Assembly (NCBI GenBank): GCA_947034885.2
Contig: OX344756.2
Location: 9,693,598-9,757,597 of the forward strand
DNA: 64,000 nucleotides
Direction of reading: 5' to 3'
Source of the DNA: Thuidium tamariscinum
Lineage: Eukaryota; Streptophyta; Bryopsida; Hypnales; Thuidiaceae
Shown here: piece after piece, positions 1-11,611 of the stretch
How the letters are laid out: every line of letters starts with the position of its first letter
Position numbering within the stretch: position 1 is the stretch's first letter
Notes under the pieces: model-generated
The model's input: the letters and a program-made list of their open reading frames with translations, nothing else
What the model was told of the DNA's origin: nothing
The model's database searches: none
Position numbers and translations under genes: made by a program

Positions 1-1154
1 TAAGAAAGACCCATGGTTTTTTTGTAATATACAAAGGAAACTTGAATTTTTTTCTAGAAATAGAGGGAATAATTATTTTTTGGGGATTGTATAGATTGGT
101 ATCTATTCAAAACATTTGAACCATTCATTTTTTAACAATGAGTTGAAAGTTATGACAAGTTTTATTTTATAGGCAACAAAGAAGAAAAATAGATAAACTT
201 ACATTTTTTAGTACAATTTTCAAATTTTTTGAATAATTTTCTTTAAGAATACCAATTGTTTAGTGGAACATTTTCACCATTAAGAATAATATGTTTTGGT
301 TTCTTATGAAGTTATTAGGAGTTTGGTTTTTTCTTTCAATCTATACTACTTCATATACCATAGTTTTAAGACATTTAAATATATAAGTAGTTTTGGCTAA
401 TTTTTTCATATATTCTTAGAAAAATTCTCAACATACTGTCTAAAATGGACAAGTTACGGGACATTATTATTTTTAAAATTTGAAGGACAAAACTTGACCT
501 TTTGGAAGGGCTTGGAAAGCCTCCATTTTGAATTTTAGGCACATTGAACTTGCATTGGTGATGGTGATATTTAGTGTGAAGTTGAAGAAGAATGTGCTTA
601 AATAAGTGAAATAAATAATATGGTTGGATGGTTGCATCCATTAAAAAATAAATATAGGTGAAGATTTTAGCCTTTCTTTGCACTAGTAGAAAATCTGACC
701 ATTAAATTAATAGAAAATCAACAAAGAATTGTTATTCATTCTGTTGTTTTTGTCATGCTGTCCAAAGGTAGTTTTTTGTTGATTTAAACATGGTTTTGTT
801 GTTTCGTTTTGTTGATTTGAACAACTTTTTTGTTAATTATTTTTTTCATTTGATTTTAAGAAGAAAAAATTTAAAATACCACCTCATAAGAATACACCAC
901 CTCACTAATGCCACATCACCAATTTGGAGGTGCCACCTAGACAAGGCAGCCCATGTGGTAATGACACCTAGGCATCTCACATCAGAATACAACCTGTAGG
1001 GTTTGAACCCAAGTTTTTTTGGATCCAAACCAAGGGTTGGACCACTCCACCACGCTTGAATTAACTTGACCATTAGTGGAGTTAGAATACATTAATACAC
1101 TAAATAAAGTTCAATTCCTATGTTTTTGTCAAATTAGCAAAATTTGGAGGTCAA
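1..1154. other. AT-rich intergenic DNA, no gene seen
   Basis: No open frame here looks like a protein. Positions about 100-180 resemble the interior of the TTAA-flanked elements described below (the run 'catttgaaccatt' followed by a 'gaaagttatga' motif), so an old fragment of that family may be present. At 681 the string CACTAGTAGAAAA matches the terminus of the CACTA-like MITE at 34340, but no matching second end was found nearby. Confidence 0.5.
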
Positions 1155-1158
1155 TTAA

Positions 1159-1958
1159 TCCCTAAATGCCCAAGCCTTTTCAAGTGTGTTTTGAGTATGA
1201 AAAAGGTGCATGGTCTTGTAGTCATCCCTAGTGAAGCAAATTGATTTTTTTTCCAAAATCTAACCACATAGATGTTTTAAGAGCTTGTTTGTTAATAAAT
1301 ATACAAATTCTGGGCACAAAACTACATTGGACTTGTTAGATTATAACAAGAGAAGAGTACATTTTTTATATTTAGTATACTGCCTTTTCCTACAATGTTT
1401 CTCAAATTTGCATATAATTTTTTTGGGGGATTGGAGGTGACCTAAACAACTACAAACAGTGTTAGCACACTAAAATGCACTTCTAAAAAACTTAATTTCA
1501 CATGAATAGCTATTAAATTCATTACACAATCCACCTTGCAATTGTTGATATGCAATTATTTTTATTAGCAGAAATTGCAAGTAACTCCAAATCAATAGTT
1601 GTATGTTTAAATTTTCAATGGTGAATATCATGAAAACACTTTCTTCTTTCCATTGGAACCATTCTCAAAGCAAACAGATATGTACAACTTCTTTGATCTC
1701 AAATCAAGTGAAATTGCATAAAGCTAGGAAATGAAGTAAAATTGGCAAGCTTTACATTTCACTTATGGTACATGTATGCCTTTGAAGACCTCTCAACAAT
1801 CAAATATGTACTTTTTTCAGTGAAAAATGAAAGATTTCAATAGTTAATCCTTAAAACTACCTAATTTTTTTTTCAATGATCATAGGTTTTAACTGCCCAT
1901 TTAAAAACGGGCCTGAAATTTCAGCTCGACCATATATGGTTGATTGGGTAGTTAGGGG
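1159..1958. mobile_element. Candidate TTAA-flanked TIR element, ends degenerate
   Basis: The left end is TTAA (1155-1158) followed by TCCCTAAATGCCCAAGCC. The right end is GGGTAGTTAGGGG followed by TTAA (1959-1962). The two ends are inverted relatives of each other and of the ends of the clearer copy at 8110-9033. An alternative left end, TTAA at 1844-1847 followed by TCCTTAAAACTACC, would make a 111-bp MITE (1848-1958) instead. No coding capacity was seen. The family call comes from the ends; the exact extent is uncertain. Confidence 0.45.
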
Positions 1959-1962
1959 TTAA

Positions 1963-3894
1963 GGATAGTAAATGAAGTTCTTTTGAAAATTTTAAGAAGA
2001 AAGTTTCAAATTGAAGTTGAATTTCATCTCCAAAAATTGGTTTGACATTTGGATCTTTATTTCAAAAGTTATGGATCAAAATTAGAGAGTAATTAAGTTA
2101 AAAAATTTTGAATTCCAACTTGAGTTAATTTTCAATTTTTATATTTAAAGTTTAAAATTTTAATCACAAAAATATTATAATTTTATTACTATTACAATTG
2201 GAATGTACCTAATTAAAAAAAAGATAAACCTCCAATTTCTTTTAACCACAAAAACATCAAGTACTTCTTTTATCAATGTAGCTAACATTTTTTGTTGTCT
2301 ATTTATAAATGTCACTTGAAGTTTATTTTTTTATTCTCCACACAACATTTAGTGAAGGAATAGTTCAAGGAATAATAGTAATTTCAACATCTAATGACAT
2401 CATTGAATAATGAATGTATGGTATGTAGCTTTCATTTTTCTTACAATTTTTGCAGATTTGAAATAAGTTTTTTGAAGGGAAAAAAAATTGAATTTGGTTT
2501 TCAAATTAGTTATAAATTTTCTTAATCATTCCATGTTGATTAAGAAGATGATCAAATTTTGAATCTAAAACACTTATTACAAGCATTTAACCATTTACAT
2601 TCAAAATCTTCAATTTATTACAAAAAGATTTACCATTTTTTTTTAATATTTAGAAGTCATTATCTACTATAGCATTGGAAAAAATGATAAAAATAAAATA
2701 ATTTAAAATAAAATAAATCTATTGGATAGATTTATTTTGAATTGAAACAATTCAATTTTATATACTCATAGAGTTGAATTTTTTTTAAATCAATTATTTG
2801 CATTGAATTTGAATTACTATTTCAATTTTCTTAAAGCTTTTATTAAATTTATGATTAGATTTAAGATAAAAACAATATGATCTAATTTAAAATGATACGA
2901 TGTCATATCCTAAATGAATTGATTTAAAATAATGTAATATGATATTCTACCAATCTAATTTAAATTACTACCCGTTCACTTAAATTAATATAATTTGACA
3001 TTGTACCCATTCGATTCGAATCAAATTTGAATTGTATAATTTGTATATATATAAATCATTTTAAGAGATTCTATTGGATTCCAAAAAGATTCCAAAAAGA
3101 TTCCAAATTTTGTTGATTTTGTACTTGATCTACCCAAAACCACAAAAAAGATTAATCATTTTTTTGTTTTTTACAAATAAAATTAAAAAAAATATTGTTA
3201 CAATGTCGTAAAGAACAAAGAAGAGTTGATTTTCTGTTGATTTGGGTAGGGTTTTCTACGAGTGTTGAGATTGAATATTTTGAGGTAGTTTTGAGCTTCT
3301 AAATATGACAGAATTCTAGAGGAGAAGTTCAATGAAATTTGGTGACCAATCTCAAATTCTTATAACAAAGTAGGATAATTTACAATTGAGTTGAAGTTTC
3401 CTTAAACATGCTTTAAAATATTTAGTGAATAGGTAGATGTTTTTTGCACAATTGTCAACATAGAGACATTGGAATGAAGATATGGTTGTAGAAAATCCAC
3501 CAATATAAATTGGGCCACTTCAAGAATCTATACCGTAAAATGAATTTGTTTTGTTTAGCTTATTATTGTAGTGGGATCCCTAGAACTGTGTGTCCCTTGG
3601 TGGCCTTCTTCATATTGTTGAAAAGCTCTGAGCAAGAATGGCAGGTGCACAACCTTATTTTTGTGGCATTCCAACTCATGGATGAAAAGGATAATGAATT
3701 TCAAATTTTTTACAATTATGATTTTTAAAAGAAAATTAATTTACCTTTTCTTTCTTTCTCTTGTATGATTGTACCAATAGCAAGGGTGTACAGTACTACT
3801 GTACTTCATATTGCATTTGAACGCAGCTCTTAAACTTCATTCAACCTCACTTGCAGTTTATGTTTACATGGTTCAAAATGACCAAAATGTATAA
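1963..3894. other. AT-rich intergenic DNA
   Basis: Very AT-rich, with short homopolymer runs and repeated 'gattccaaaaagattcc' units near 3070-3105. No gene, RNA gene or clear transposon end was recognised. Confidence 0.5.
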
Positions 3895-4211
3895 CATAAG
3901 AGGATTTCTGGTCCTTCTACAAGACTGCGAAATCCCAAACGCTGGGAACGCAGTGGGAACTCTAGGAACCCCATGCTGATGTGGTCGAGCGACTGTCATG
4001 TCAGATAATATTAATTAATCTATTATTAAAAAAATTGAAAAAAAATTATTTTAAAATTATTTTTTTGCTTTCTGATACATTCTGAAAATTTTGAGAATTT
4101 TTTTTTTGAAATTCAAAAATTCAGACCAGCAGGGGCTGGTCTGCAGCAGTGGGAACAGTTTCAGGGAACGGCCCTGAAACAGTCTCTCGGAGGCCCAGAA
4201 ATCCTCTTATG
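3895..4211. mobile_element. MITE with 17-bp perfect terminal inverted repeat
   Basis: It begins CATAAGAGGATTTCTGG and ends with the exact reverse complement, spanning 317 bp. The interior is non-coding: GC-richer flanks around an AT-rich core, and it carries a short hairpin ('gaccagc...gctggtc'). I could not see a convincing target-site duplication, so the superfamily is left open. Confidence 0.7.
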
Positions 4212-4235
4212 GTTTCAAAACACACATACAAATTT

Positions 4236-4633
4236 TGGGTGGGGTAAACTAGCCCCTTTATTTGGCCCTTCCAAGTCACTCCCAAATTGCAATTACAAAA
4301 AAAAGTTTCCTATTTTGTGCTTGATAAACTTACCATGTACCCCCGCCTCCTAATTTGGGGACTTTAATTGCAAACATGAATTCAAAGTTTACAATTAGAA
4401 AAAGAAAAGAGACTTTATTTTCAAATAAGGAAAAAAATATTTCGACTCACCAAGGACTAGCTCCTCTGGTTCTATGTATTGCTTCTTCTATCAATGGAAA
4501 TTTTCCATGTATTTCAAAAAAAAAAAGGTTTGCAAATTTTATCATGCATGGAAAATAAATAAAAATTTCATTTGTTTAAAATTAAAATTCATTGCTTTTC
4601 CAAGGGGCCAAGAAGGGGGTCACTTCACCTGAC
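4236..4633. repeat. Dispersed repeat, copy 1 of the 'cacttcacc' family
   Basis: It shares blocks with 10046-10510, 10860-10990, 14385-14590 and 20885-21020: a 'gcaaa...gaattca' block, a 'tcatgcatggaaaat' block and a 'gggtcacttcacc' end. It is non-coding. The family looks like a fold-back or TIR element whose copies are broken. Confidence 0.5.
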
Positions 4634-5432
4634 CGAATTATAGTTGATGCATATTTTCAATAATTTTTTTTTTTTTTTTTACAATTGGGGATACCCCATT
4701 GCAATAAAAAAATTTCAATCAATTTTAGGTCATGATATCTTGCCATAGTTGTATGCTTTAAAAAAGGAAGAGCCCATTGTCCCATTGACAAAACTGCACC
4801 AGCCCATAAAATGCCTGCACCCCAGATGAAATTCCTTATCATTTCAGGTTTGCCAATATATTCCAGATACGCCTCTTTCACTCAAAAGCTCCATCAGTCT
4901 CACTGTTGTTTCTGGCCAAATATATTTGACTTGGGACAAAAGAAAAAAGGACCCTGATCCCCAGCCAGCTCATGAGCCTTGGAACACTATCACAACATAG
5001 ATGCAGGTGAGCAAACCCCTTCATTTATTATTCATTTTTGTTTTTTGAAACCCAGAATTTATTCCAAGACAAACTGGACTCAAGAACAAACACCTGAAAA
5101 GCACGTCTGAGGGGGAAGCCCTAGGCACCAGGGTCTTTTTAGGCAATTAAATGCCCAATTTCCTAAAAAAGAAAAAAAGAAAAAAAGGGCAGCTTTGAGC
5201 CTATAGAAAAAAATGAGGGTACAATGGAAATGGTCCATTTGTTTCGAAGAAAGATTAAAAATAAAAAATAAAAAAATGAGGGTAAATGTAACAAAAAATG
5301 CTTGACAAAAATAATAGCCTTCTTTATCGTTGCCAATATGCTTCTAAAACCTCATTTCATCTATCATGCAAAGCCACAATTGCATACACAAATTTATATA
5401 TTCAAAATTGGCCTTCTTCAATTAAAGCCCTC
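4634..5432. other. Intergenic DNA, nothing recognised
   Basis: AT-rich, with several poly-A and poly-T runs (for example about 4663-4681). No gene or repeat end was identified. Confidence 0.4.
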
Positions 5433-5584
5433 TAGAAGGAAGAAAAGCAAGTTGTAGTGAACAAAAAATGTGGGCCAGATTTTGTTGACAACATGTTTGT
5501 AAACACAAAATCTGCGTTTACAAACACGCCATCAACAAAATCTGGCCCACATTTTTTGTTCACTGCAACTTGCTTTTCTTCTAG
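5433..5584. mobile_element. Hairpin MITE, about 150 bp
   Basis: The left arm starts TAGAAGGAAGAAAAGCAAGTT. The right arm ends with its near-perfect inverse (AACTTGCTTTTCTTCTA). The arms share over 60 nt including a 'gtgggccagattttgttga' block, so the whole element can fold into one long hairpin. It has no coding capacity. Confidence 0.75.
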
Positions 5585-6480
5585 TGCCTAGGTTAAAGAG
5601 CTAATCAATTAAAAACCTTCTTGAAAGGAAGGCCACATCACCATATGTCCAAAAACAAAAGAAAACACCTTTCTAAGTACCAGTGATCCCATAACTGTTT
5701 TTTAAATTTAGTGCAATATACTACCTTTTAAGAGAAATAGGCATCAACTTTGGCTATCTTGAGAGTGAGTAGTATGGGAACAAAATTTTTTTTTAAAAAG
5801 GATTTTGCAAGTTGTGAAGGATTATTGGGAGTACTGTAAGACAAAACTAACAAAATATATGCTAATTCTACTGTAGAAGAAGTTGCAAATTGTCTATCAA
5901 ATTTTATTGTTTGTTGTAATTTTGACTAAAATGGCCCCTTTTTTACAATGTAATAGTAGTGCAAGGGTTTTTGGGATAGAAACGGAGCGAAATTTAGCCA
6001 GTTTTGGGAACACTGCTACACACTGATGAGATGAACTTCAAATGAGTGTGCACCCGGGCAGCCAACAATGACAATGTGTGAACAAAATAATGGTCGAAGC
6101 TTCTCCGTATACCAAACAGATCATTCATCCACCTGTCGAGATTTGACTCTCCGTTTTCCTTTCAATTCCTCAATTGTTCAATTGCATCCGAACGTACATG
6201 GGAGAGAGAGAGAGGGCCGAACTCGTAGCCCATCAATTCTAAGCACAGGACTGAGGGCGAGCAACTGGCAAACATGACCTTCCCAATCAAGAAATTGGAA
6301 TGGAATACCAAGTCAGGCCACTGGCAGATTTTGTAAGTAATCAGTTATAAGTTATCAGTTGTAATAACTTATATAACTTATATTGTTGCACTGTGAAAGA
6401 TGCGTGTGAATTTGTGCACATGATGGCGTTCACATTTGTGCCCAAGTCAAGGTTTTGCTTTTGGAAGTAACCCAAAATAA
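5585..6480. other. Intergenic DNA
   Basis: No gene recognised. GC content rises a little at 5980-6290, which includes a short GA repeat near 6203-6213. The open frame at 6068-6277 has no protein-like features. Confidence 0.4.
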
Positions 6481-6619
6481 GGGGTGTTTCACACTATGGC
6501 CGTCCAAGTCGAGAGGCTGTCAATTCCACCAATGAGATTAGAGAAACCATGATTTTCACCAATCAGATTTGAGAAAATCATGGCCTCTCGACTTGGACGG
6601 CCATAGTGTGAAACACCCC
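6481..6619. mobile_element. Tourist-like MITE with TAA target duplication
   Basis: The left end GGGGTGTTTCACACTATGG is matched by its perfect inverse at the right, giving arms of about 37 bp. Both sides carry TAA (6478-6480 and 6620-6622). Three-base TAA/TTA duplications with a GGGG-type terminus are the established signature of PIF/Harbinger-derived Tourist MITEs. The two short inner blocks are loosely repeated, leaving a small loop. Confidence 0.7.
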
Positions 6620-6659
6620 TAAAGAGATGAGCCTCTCATTTCTTCAAGTGCCTCAGTAA

Positions 6660-6840
6660 CCTCTAAATGTCCAAGGCTTGTTTTGAGCTTCATTTTTCAG
6701 ATCAAATTTTTGACATTGAAACTAGACTTCTAAAAGAACTTTTCAAAAGTATAAACTACTAAAAATAGCAACTTGGTTAGGTTTTATTTAACTTCAAAGT
6801 TTTGGAAAAACTAGATTTTGGTGCCTTGGGCAATTAGGGG
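6660..6840. mobile_element. Short TTAA-flanked MITE
   Basis: It starts CCTCTAAATGTCCAAGGC and ends with the inverse of CCCCTAATTGCCCAAGGC. The right flank is TTAA (6841-6844) and the left flank is GTAA, one base off. The termini match those of the long TTAA elements at 8110 and 42335, so this looks like an internally deleted relative of 181 bp. Confidence 0.6.
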
Positions 6841-6870
6841 TTAAAGTAGCGGACCACCCAATGGCGTCAA

Positions 6871-7042
6871 TGTACCTAATGGTGTCAATTTCTATGTAAA
6901 GCATTGATTCTAAAAGATAAATGAAGGTAGATTGTAAATAGCTTATCATTTAGTTTTAAAAAAAGAAAAGCTATTTGTAGTCTACCTACATTTAAATTCT
7001 ACAATGACTATCATAGTGTATAAATTGACGCCATTAGGTACA
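6871..7042. mobile_element. Hairpin MITE, 172 bp
   Basis: The ends are TGTACCTAATGGTGTCAATTT and its inverse with one mismatch. A second inverted pair inside ('aggtagattgtaaatagctt' against 'agctatttgtagtctacct') extends the hairpin. It is non-coding, and it lies immediately beside the 6660-6840 MITE. Confidence 0.65.
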
Positions 7043-8105
7043 GTAAGGCCATAGGCTGCTCCTACCTTTGTGCCAATGAAAACATTTGAATGAGAAGATG
7101 AAGATCGCGGATTAGACTAGTGTAGTACTTGTAAGGTAAGGTGCTCAAAAAGCAACCTTACTCTAGTAAAAGTGATCATAAATATAGAGGTACATTTTGC
7201 TTTCTTCAATGTACCAATAGTATACTTTTCATGAGGGGTGGTTGCTTTGAGTGAGCATTGTCTTCAAACCTCAAGAATTTTAACTAATTCCACAAAGGTC
7301 CAAAATATAACAAACAAGTGACTTGAGTGCAATGCAATTTCCATTTTTCTTCCTTACAAAGTTCACTCAAAATTGTTTTTAGGAGTTCAGCATCATTCAC
7401 CAAATGCAATCACCTCTTCAAAGGTCACTTTAAGAGCAGACTGCTAACCTTAACCTAACAAAAGAGTCGTTATTAGAGCAAGTATTACAGAATGGCAAGA
7501 ACGCATGAGGGAGTGATGGCTATAGATGTCACTGCAACAGGGCCGGTCCAATGGAAGGAGAACCATTTTCTCAAGACTCCATTGCTCCAAAGACAAGCAA
7601 CAACTTGAGTGGTTTGGTCAAGAATCCCAACCTAGTGACAAGCACTAATAATATCTAATTTAGGGTAAAGTCGCCATTAACCAGACACATCCAAAAAGTG
7701 TACGTCTAACACTGCTATTTAGCACACAAGCACTGTACATCACCATAAGCAAGTGGAACGAGAAATCAAACCACCGCACAATCACTGTGCACTATGTAGT
7801 GAAGGGCTGTGTTATTTTTTCTAAAAGATTTCATTCATGTTGCTTTCAAGTTGCAACAAAATTTGCAAAAAGAAACTTTTTTTTGTAACTTTTTTTTGGA
7901 GTCAAGCTTAACATGGCATTGAACAATCATGCCAAATTTGAGAGCTTGCAAGTGCCTACTGAATTATAGAAAAAGATTTGAATTTGCTTTGTGGTATGAT
8001 TGGCAAGGCCCTGTTGATCAAGAAGATTATCCTCTTACAAATGCCCTACTTTATTACAGAACTTTCTTTTTCTTTTTCTTTTTTTCTTTAAAAAGAAGGT
8101 GACCA
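7043..8105. other. Intergenic DNA, nothing recognised
   Basis: No credible coding frame, RNA gene or paired repeat ends were seen in this stretch. Confidence 0.4.
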
Positions 8106-8109
8106 TTAA

Positions 8110-9033
8110 CCCCTAAAGGACCAAAGTGCTTTTTTGGCAACATAGCGATTTTGGGCAGGTACGTGTGACTAGAGATTTCTATATTTTGGAACCAAAATTT
8201 AATAGAAGGTGTGGACGAGGAGTATCTTTCAAGCACAACAATTTTTATGACTTTTGACTACATGGTTGAAAAGTTATTGCATAATATGTTGTTTGTTTCT
8301 CAACTCGGGCAGTTCGGGCAGATCAGAAAAAATCACTTTTTTTGGAAAACAAAATTTGAAATTGATTTTATAGATTTATATATATGTATAAATCTTTGAA
8401 TCATTCCATTTGGATTAATGAGTCAAAAGTTATGCAGAATTTTAGTTTGCGGGTAGTTATGGATTCTCTACTCTAAAATAAACTTTGAAGTCCTTTATTT
8501 TACTCAATTTTCAATATTTTTGAAAAAAACAAAAAACATTGGATGTAGAATGTTTATTACAGCATTTGAACCATTGAGATTGGCATTTTTCAATTCAATA
8601 AATAAATTGTTAAACATTTAGTGTTTTGAATAATTCTCTACTTCTCTCTACTTACTATTTTTTTTGTACATGTTGTACAATTCGAAATGATTTGAAATTT
8701 TTTGAGCATTTAGCCAACTTGAATTGAAGAATGAATCCAAAGAGTAACAACCATTTTGAATATTTTTTCATACAAATGTGGCCTTCTGAAGTGCAGCTGC
8801 CCGGATTTCCGCAGTGATAAAAAAGGGATTTTTGTAACTTCAAACACTATTATCTTACAATCTACATGGCGGAATTTTCTGAAATTTTTTATACATGCTC
8901 TCAAACTAGCTTACTCTAAGATCCTACGGTTACATTATTCTAAAAATGTTCTTTTTAAAAAATTTGATAGTTATCCTAAAAATGACAGTTTTGGAGCAAT
9001 TTTGGTGAAAACATAGTCAAAAACCTTTAGGGG
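8110..9033 (+). mobile_element. TTAA-flanked TIR transposon, non-autonomous (reference copy)
   Basis: The element is bounded by TTAA on both sides (8106-8109 and 9034-9037). It begins CCCCTAAAGGACCAAAG and ends ACCTTTAGGGG, giving a TIR of about 10 bp. It is 924 bp long and has no transposase-like frame. The same element, similar along its length, recurs at 42335-43276, and broken or rearranged copies lie at 9640-10014, 11612-12649 and 23773-26531. A TTAA target and C-rich termini are the established signature of the piggyBac superfamily. That class is inferred from the ends only, because no transposase is visible. Confidence 0.75.
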
Positions 9034-9037
9034 TTAA

Positions 9038-9639
9038 CCAGAAGAAAATAAAATTTTATAGGGATGATTGAGTTGGCTTGGACAGAGGCTAAGAGCTTTA
9101 AGGTAGAACCAGTGCCTATATCCAATCAATTAAGCAATTGTAGAACAAGATGAGGAGGAGTTTGGCTATGAAAATTTTTCTCATGTAGAGAAATAAAAAT
9201 ATTGAGATTAAGATTTTTTTATAATTTTTTTGCTAAAATTGAAATGAATTACTATGAATTTTGAGAACCCAAATGTATTATGAGGAGGAGTGTGAACCCA
9301 CAGCCAATGTCTAAAATCTTCTAATTTGACTCATAGCCAAACTACTTTCTCACCCACTTCCTATGCACTTTGGGGCAATTTGGGACATGTGTCATGACCT
9401 TATGCATCCTAATCTTGAAAAGGAGAAAAACACACATTTTAAGATTGAAATAGTGCACCCTATAGATTGGTTGTGACTCCCTAAATTGTTAAAAAGAAGT
9501 AGATATAAAGTAGAAGGAAAATCTAAATTATTAATATGTCTATGATGGAATTAAAATGTACTAATCCTAATGGTGAGATTTTTGTAGTAAGAAAAATAAA
9601 CCACATGAAATTTTTTTTGAATTGTAAATATTGCATTTA
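9038..9639. other. Intergenic DNA with one TIR-like end
   Basis: The motif 'taaggtagaacc' near 9098 matches the terminus of the repeat family at 21026-21441, but a second end was not found. Nothing else was recognised. Confidence 0.35.
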
Positions 9640-10014
9640 GAATTGAATCCTGTAGTTTTTTGTTTTTTTTAAAGATGATCAAATTGCCTAAAAAACAAGA
9701 TTGTCCATAATTTTCTCATAATAAATCCAAATGGATTGAATCAAAATTTCCATGGAGACAAAAACATAATCTATGAGACGAATGTTTTATTTTTCTTAAA
9801 ACTCAAATTTTTTGTTGCCCAGTCTCCCCTATTTTGAGCTTATTTGGACATAAATTTTGTTCCCATGCACCAATTGGAAAAAAAATTATTCTCATCCAGC
9901 TAATCAAATTTTCTAACTTTTAAAAAGAATTTGAAAAATCAAAATAAATATGGGCCCGTAGGTACCTACCCGAAATCCCATTTGTCCCCCAAATGAATAA
10001 TGATCCTTTAGGGA
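9640..10014 (-). mobile_element. Truncated TTAA element, reversed
   Basis: The interior matches the reverse complement of the 8110-9033 copy (for example 'aaatccaaatggattgaat' against its 'attccatttggatta' block). The right end reads CCTTTAGGGA followed by TTAA at 10015-10018. The other terminus is missing, so this is a 5' or 3' truncated copy. Confidence 0.5.
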
Positions 10015-10045
10015 TTAATCAAGCACAAAATAGGAGGTTTTCATT

Positions 10046-10510
10046 TTTAGTTGCACCCTTAGAATGACTTGGTGTGGAGCAAGTGGACTAGTTCACCCCA
10101 ACCGTCATTCCAGGGGTGCAAGTAAAAATAAAAGCCCCTTGTTTTATGCCTAAGTAATTTACATAGTACACCTCTCCTAACTAATTTGTTTTTTCTGATT
10201 GCAAATACGAATTCAGAGTTTGCAAATTCGATTATGTGTGGAAAATTAAAAAAATTCAGCATTTTTGGGAGTGGCCAAGCTAGGGGTCACTTCACCCCGG
10301 CCATACCAAGTATTGGCTGGCCAGGGTGAATTGACCCCTCACTCTTGAAAAAACACTGAAATTTTATATTTCTCATGTATGATAAGATTTGCAAATTTTG
10401 AATTCATATGTGCAATCGAAGGCCCCAAATTAACTAGGGTGAGGTTAAGATATAAATTAATAAACTGGCTCCTTGCTCAGCCCCTCCAAATCATTCTCGG
10501 AGTGCAAATA
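10046..10510. repeat. Fold-back copy of the 'cacttcacc' repeat
   Basis: Two arms, roughly 10097-10290 and 10318-10510, are inverted relatives. Each carries the 'gcaaat...gaattc' block and an end resembling 'ggggtcacttcacc'. It is non-coding. The 14385-14590 repeat matches a single arm. Confidence 0.55.
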
Positions 10511-10576
10511 AAAAACATAAAAAATCTAATTTATCCCTTATCCTCAACCTAAGGTAGAAGGCTCTTAAATGGAGCG

Positions 10577-10690
10577 GGTTCTAAAATCGTGCCCTATCTT
10601 AAGTGTACAATATTTGTACATGTTGCTTTTTCATAGCCTTCAGTAGTGTACTCACAGTGTACATTTTAGCTAGGGCACCATTCTAGAGCC
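10577..10690. mobile_element. Small TIR element, 114 bp
   Basis: The ends are GGTTCTAAAATCGTGCCCTA and the inverse of GGCTCTAGAATGGTGCCCTA, 20 positions with a few mismatches. The core contains 'gtacaatatttgtac', a small palindrome. No target duplication is obvious. Confidence 0.5.
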
Positions 10691-11384
10691 TTATGCCCTT
10701 TCAACTTCAAAATTTGATAACTAATTCAAATAAGCTCAGAAAAATATGAAACGACTTGGGTTAGATGTCAATTCTACTTGTCTGTCAAGGAAAATTTACT
10801 GAAAAATATTTCTAGAAGTTTTACCTCCTTGAAATTCTGTTTCAGCTGTTAGATGGTCCATTATAGGACCTCTGACCTTAGCTAATTTGGGGCCTTTGAT
10901 TGCTCATGTGAATTCAAAATTTTGCAAATCTTTTCATGCATGGGAAATGAAAAATTTCAGCACTTTTTGAGGGGCTGAGTACTGAGCGGGACCGAAGTCA
11001 TTGAAGAAACAACTGAAGACTCCCTTCAGACAACTGGAGTCAAGGGTGGACCAACACTTGAACAATTCCTCACTTGCCAAAACTTTCACACCAACTTAGT
11101 CTCAAGGCCAATTTCAATGGCTGACGTCAGTTTGCACAGAAAACAAAACTCTGCAGAGGACTATGATTGGTGCACTTAGTTCAGTTCCTCTTTTTCCAAA
11201 GAATTTGCTCATTTCTGCCCAATACTTTTATTCACAAGATAATAAGAGTCAAATGATGACATGCAAGTGATTTGTGGTGTGTTCTTAATCCTTAAAGTTT
11301 CTTAAAATCTCCTACAAAGGTCATTATTTAAAACCTTATCTTTGAGACTATACTTAAAACACCTCTTTCTCTTGTAGTGATCAA
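10691..11384. repeat. Intergenic DNA with a partial 'cacttcacc' repeat
   Basis: Positions 10860-10990 carry a partial copy of the dispersed family ('aatttggggcctttgattgc', then 'tcatgcatgggaaatgaaaa'). The remainder shows nothing I recognise. Confidence 0.4.
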
Positions 11385-11611
11385 AATTAAAAAAGTTCAT
11401 AGATTGGCAATGGGTCCACTGTACTTTTTGCCTTTCAAAATTCCTAATAATTTCAATTCATGTGATAAAATTATCAAAGTTTTTGCAATCCCCATCATTT
11501 CTATCCTTGCACCTCTAAAAATATTTGCTTTGCCTTGTACTAAGTTACACCAGATCATGTCTAGAATGCCTTAAATGATCGGTTACAAGTGGTTCTACCT
11601 TATGTTGGTTT
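11385..11611 (-). repeat. Partial copy of the GGTAGAAC-ended repeat
   Basis: It is similar, in reverse orientation, to 21026-21240 over about 220 bp: matching blocks around the 'gcaatccccatcatttcta', 'atcatgtctagaatgcc' and 'ttctacctta' motifs. The right end 'ggttctacctta' is the shared terminus. Non-coding. Confidence 0.65.

Noticed and set aside
8110..9033. Assigning the TTAA family to PIF/Harbinger with a 3-bp TTA/TAA duplication
   Set aside because: A 3-bp reading is possible for the 42335 copy alone, but the 8110 copy has full TTAA on both sides and CCCC at the inner edge of each. Four bases explain all copies with single mutations. Harbinger remains an alternative until a transposase is found.
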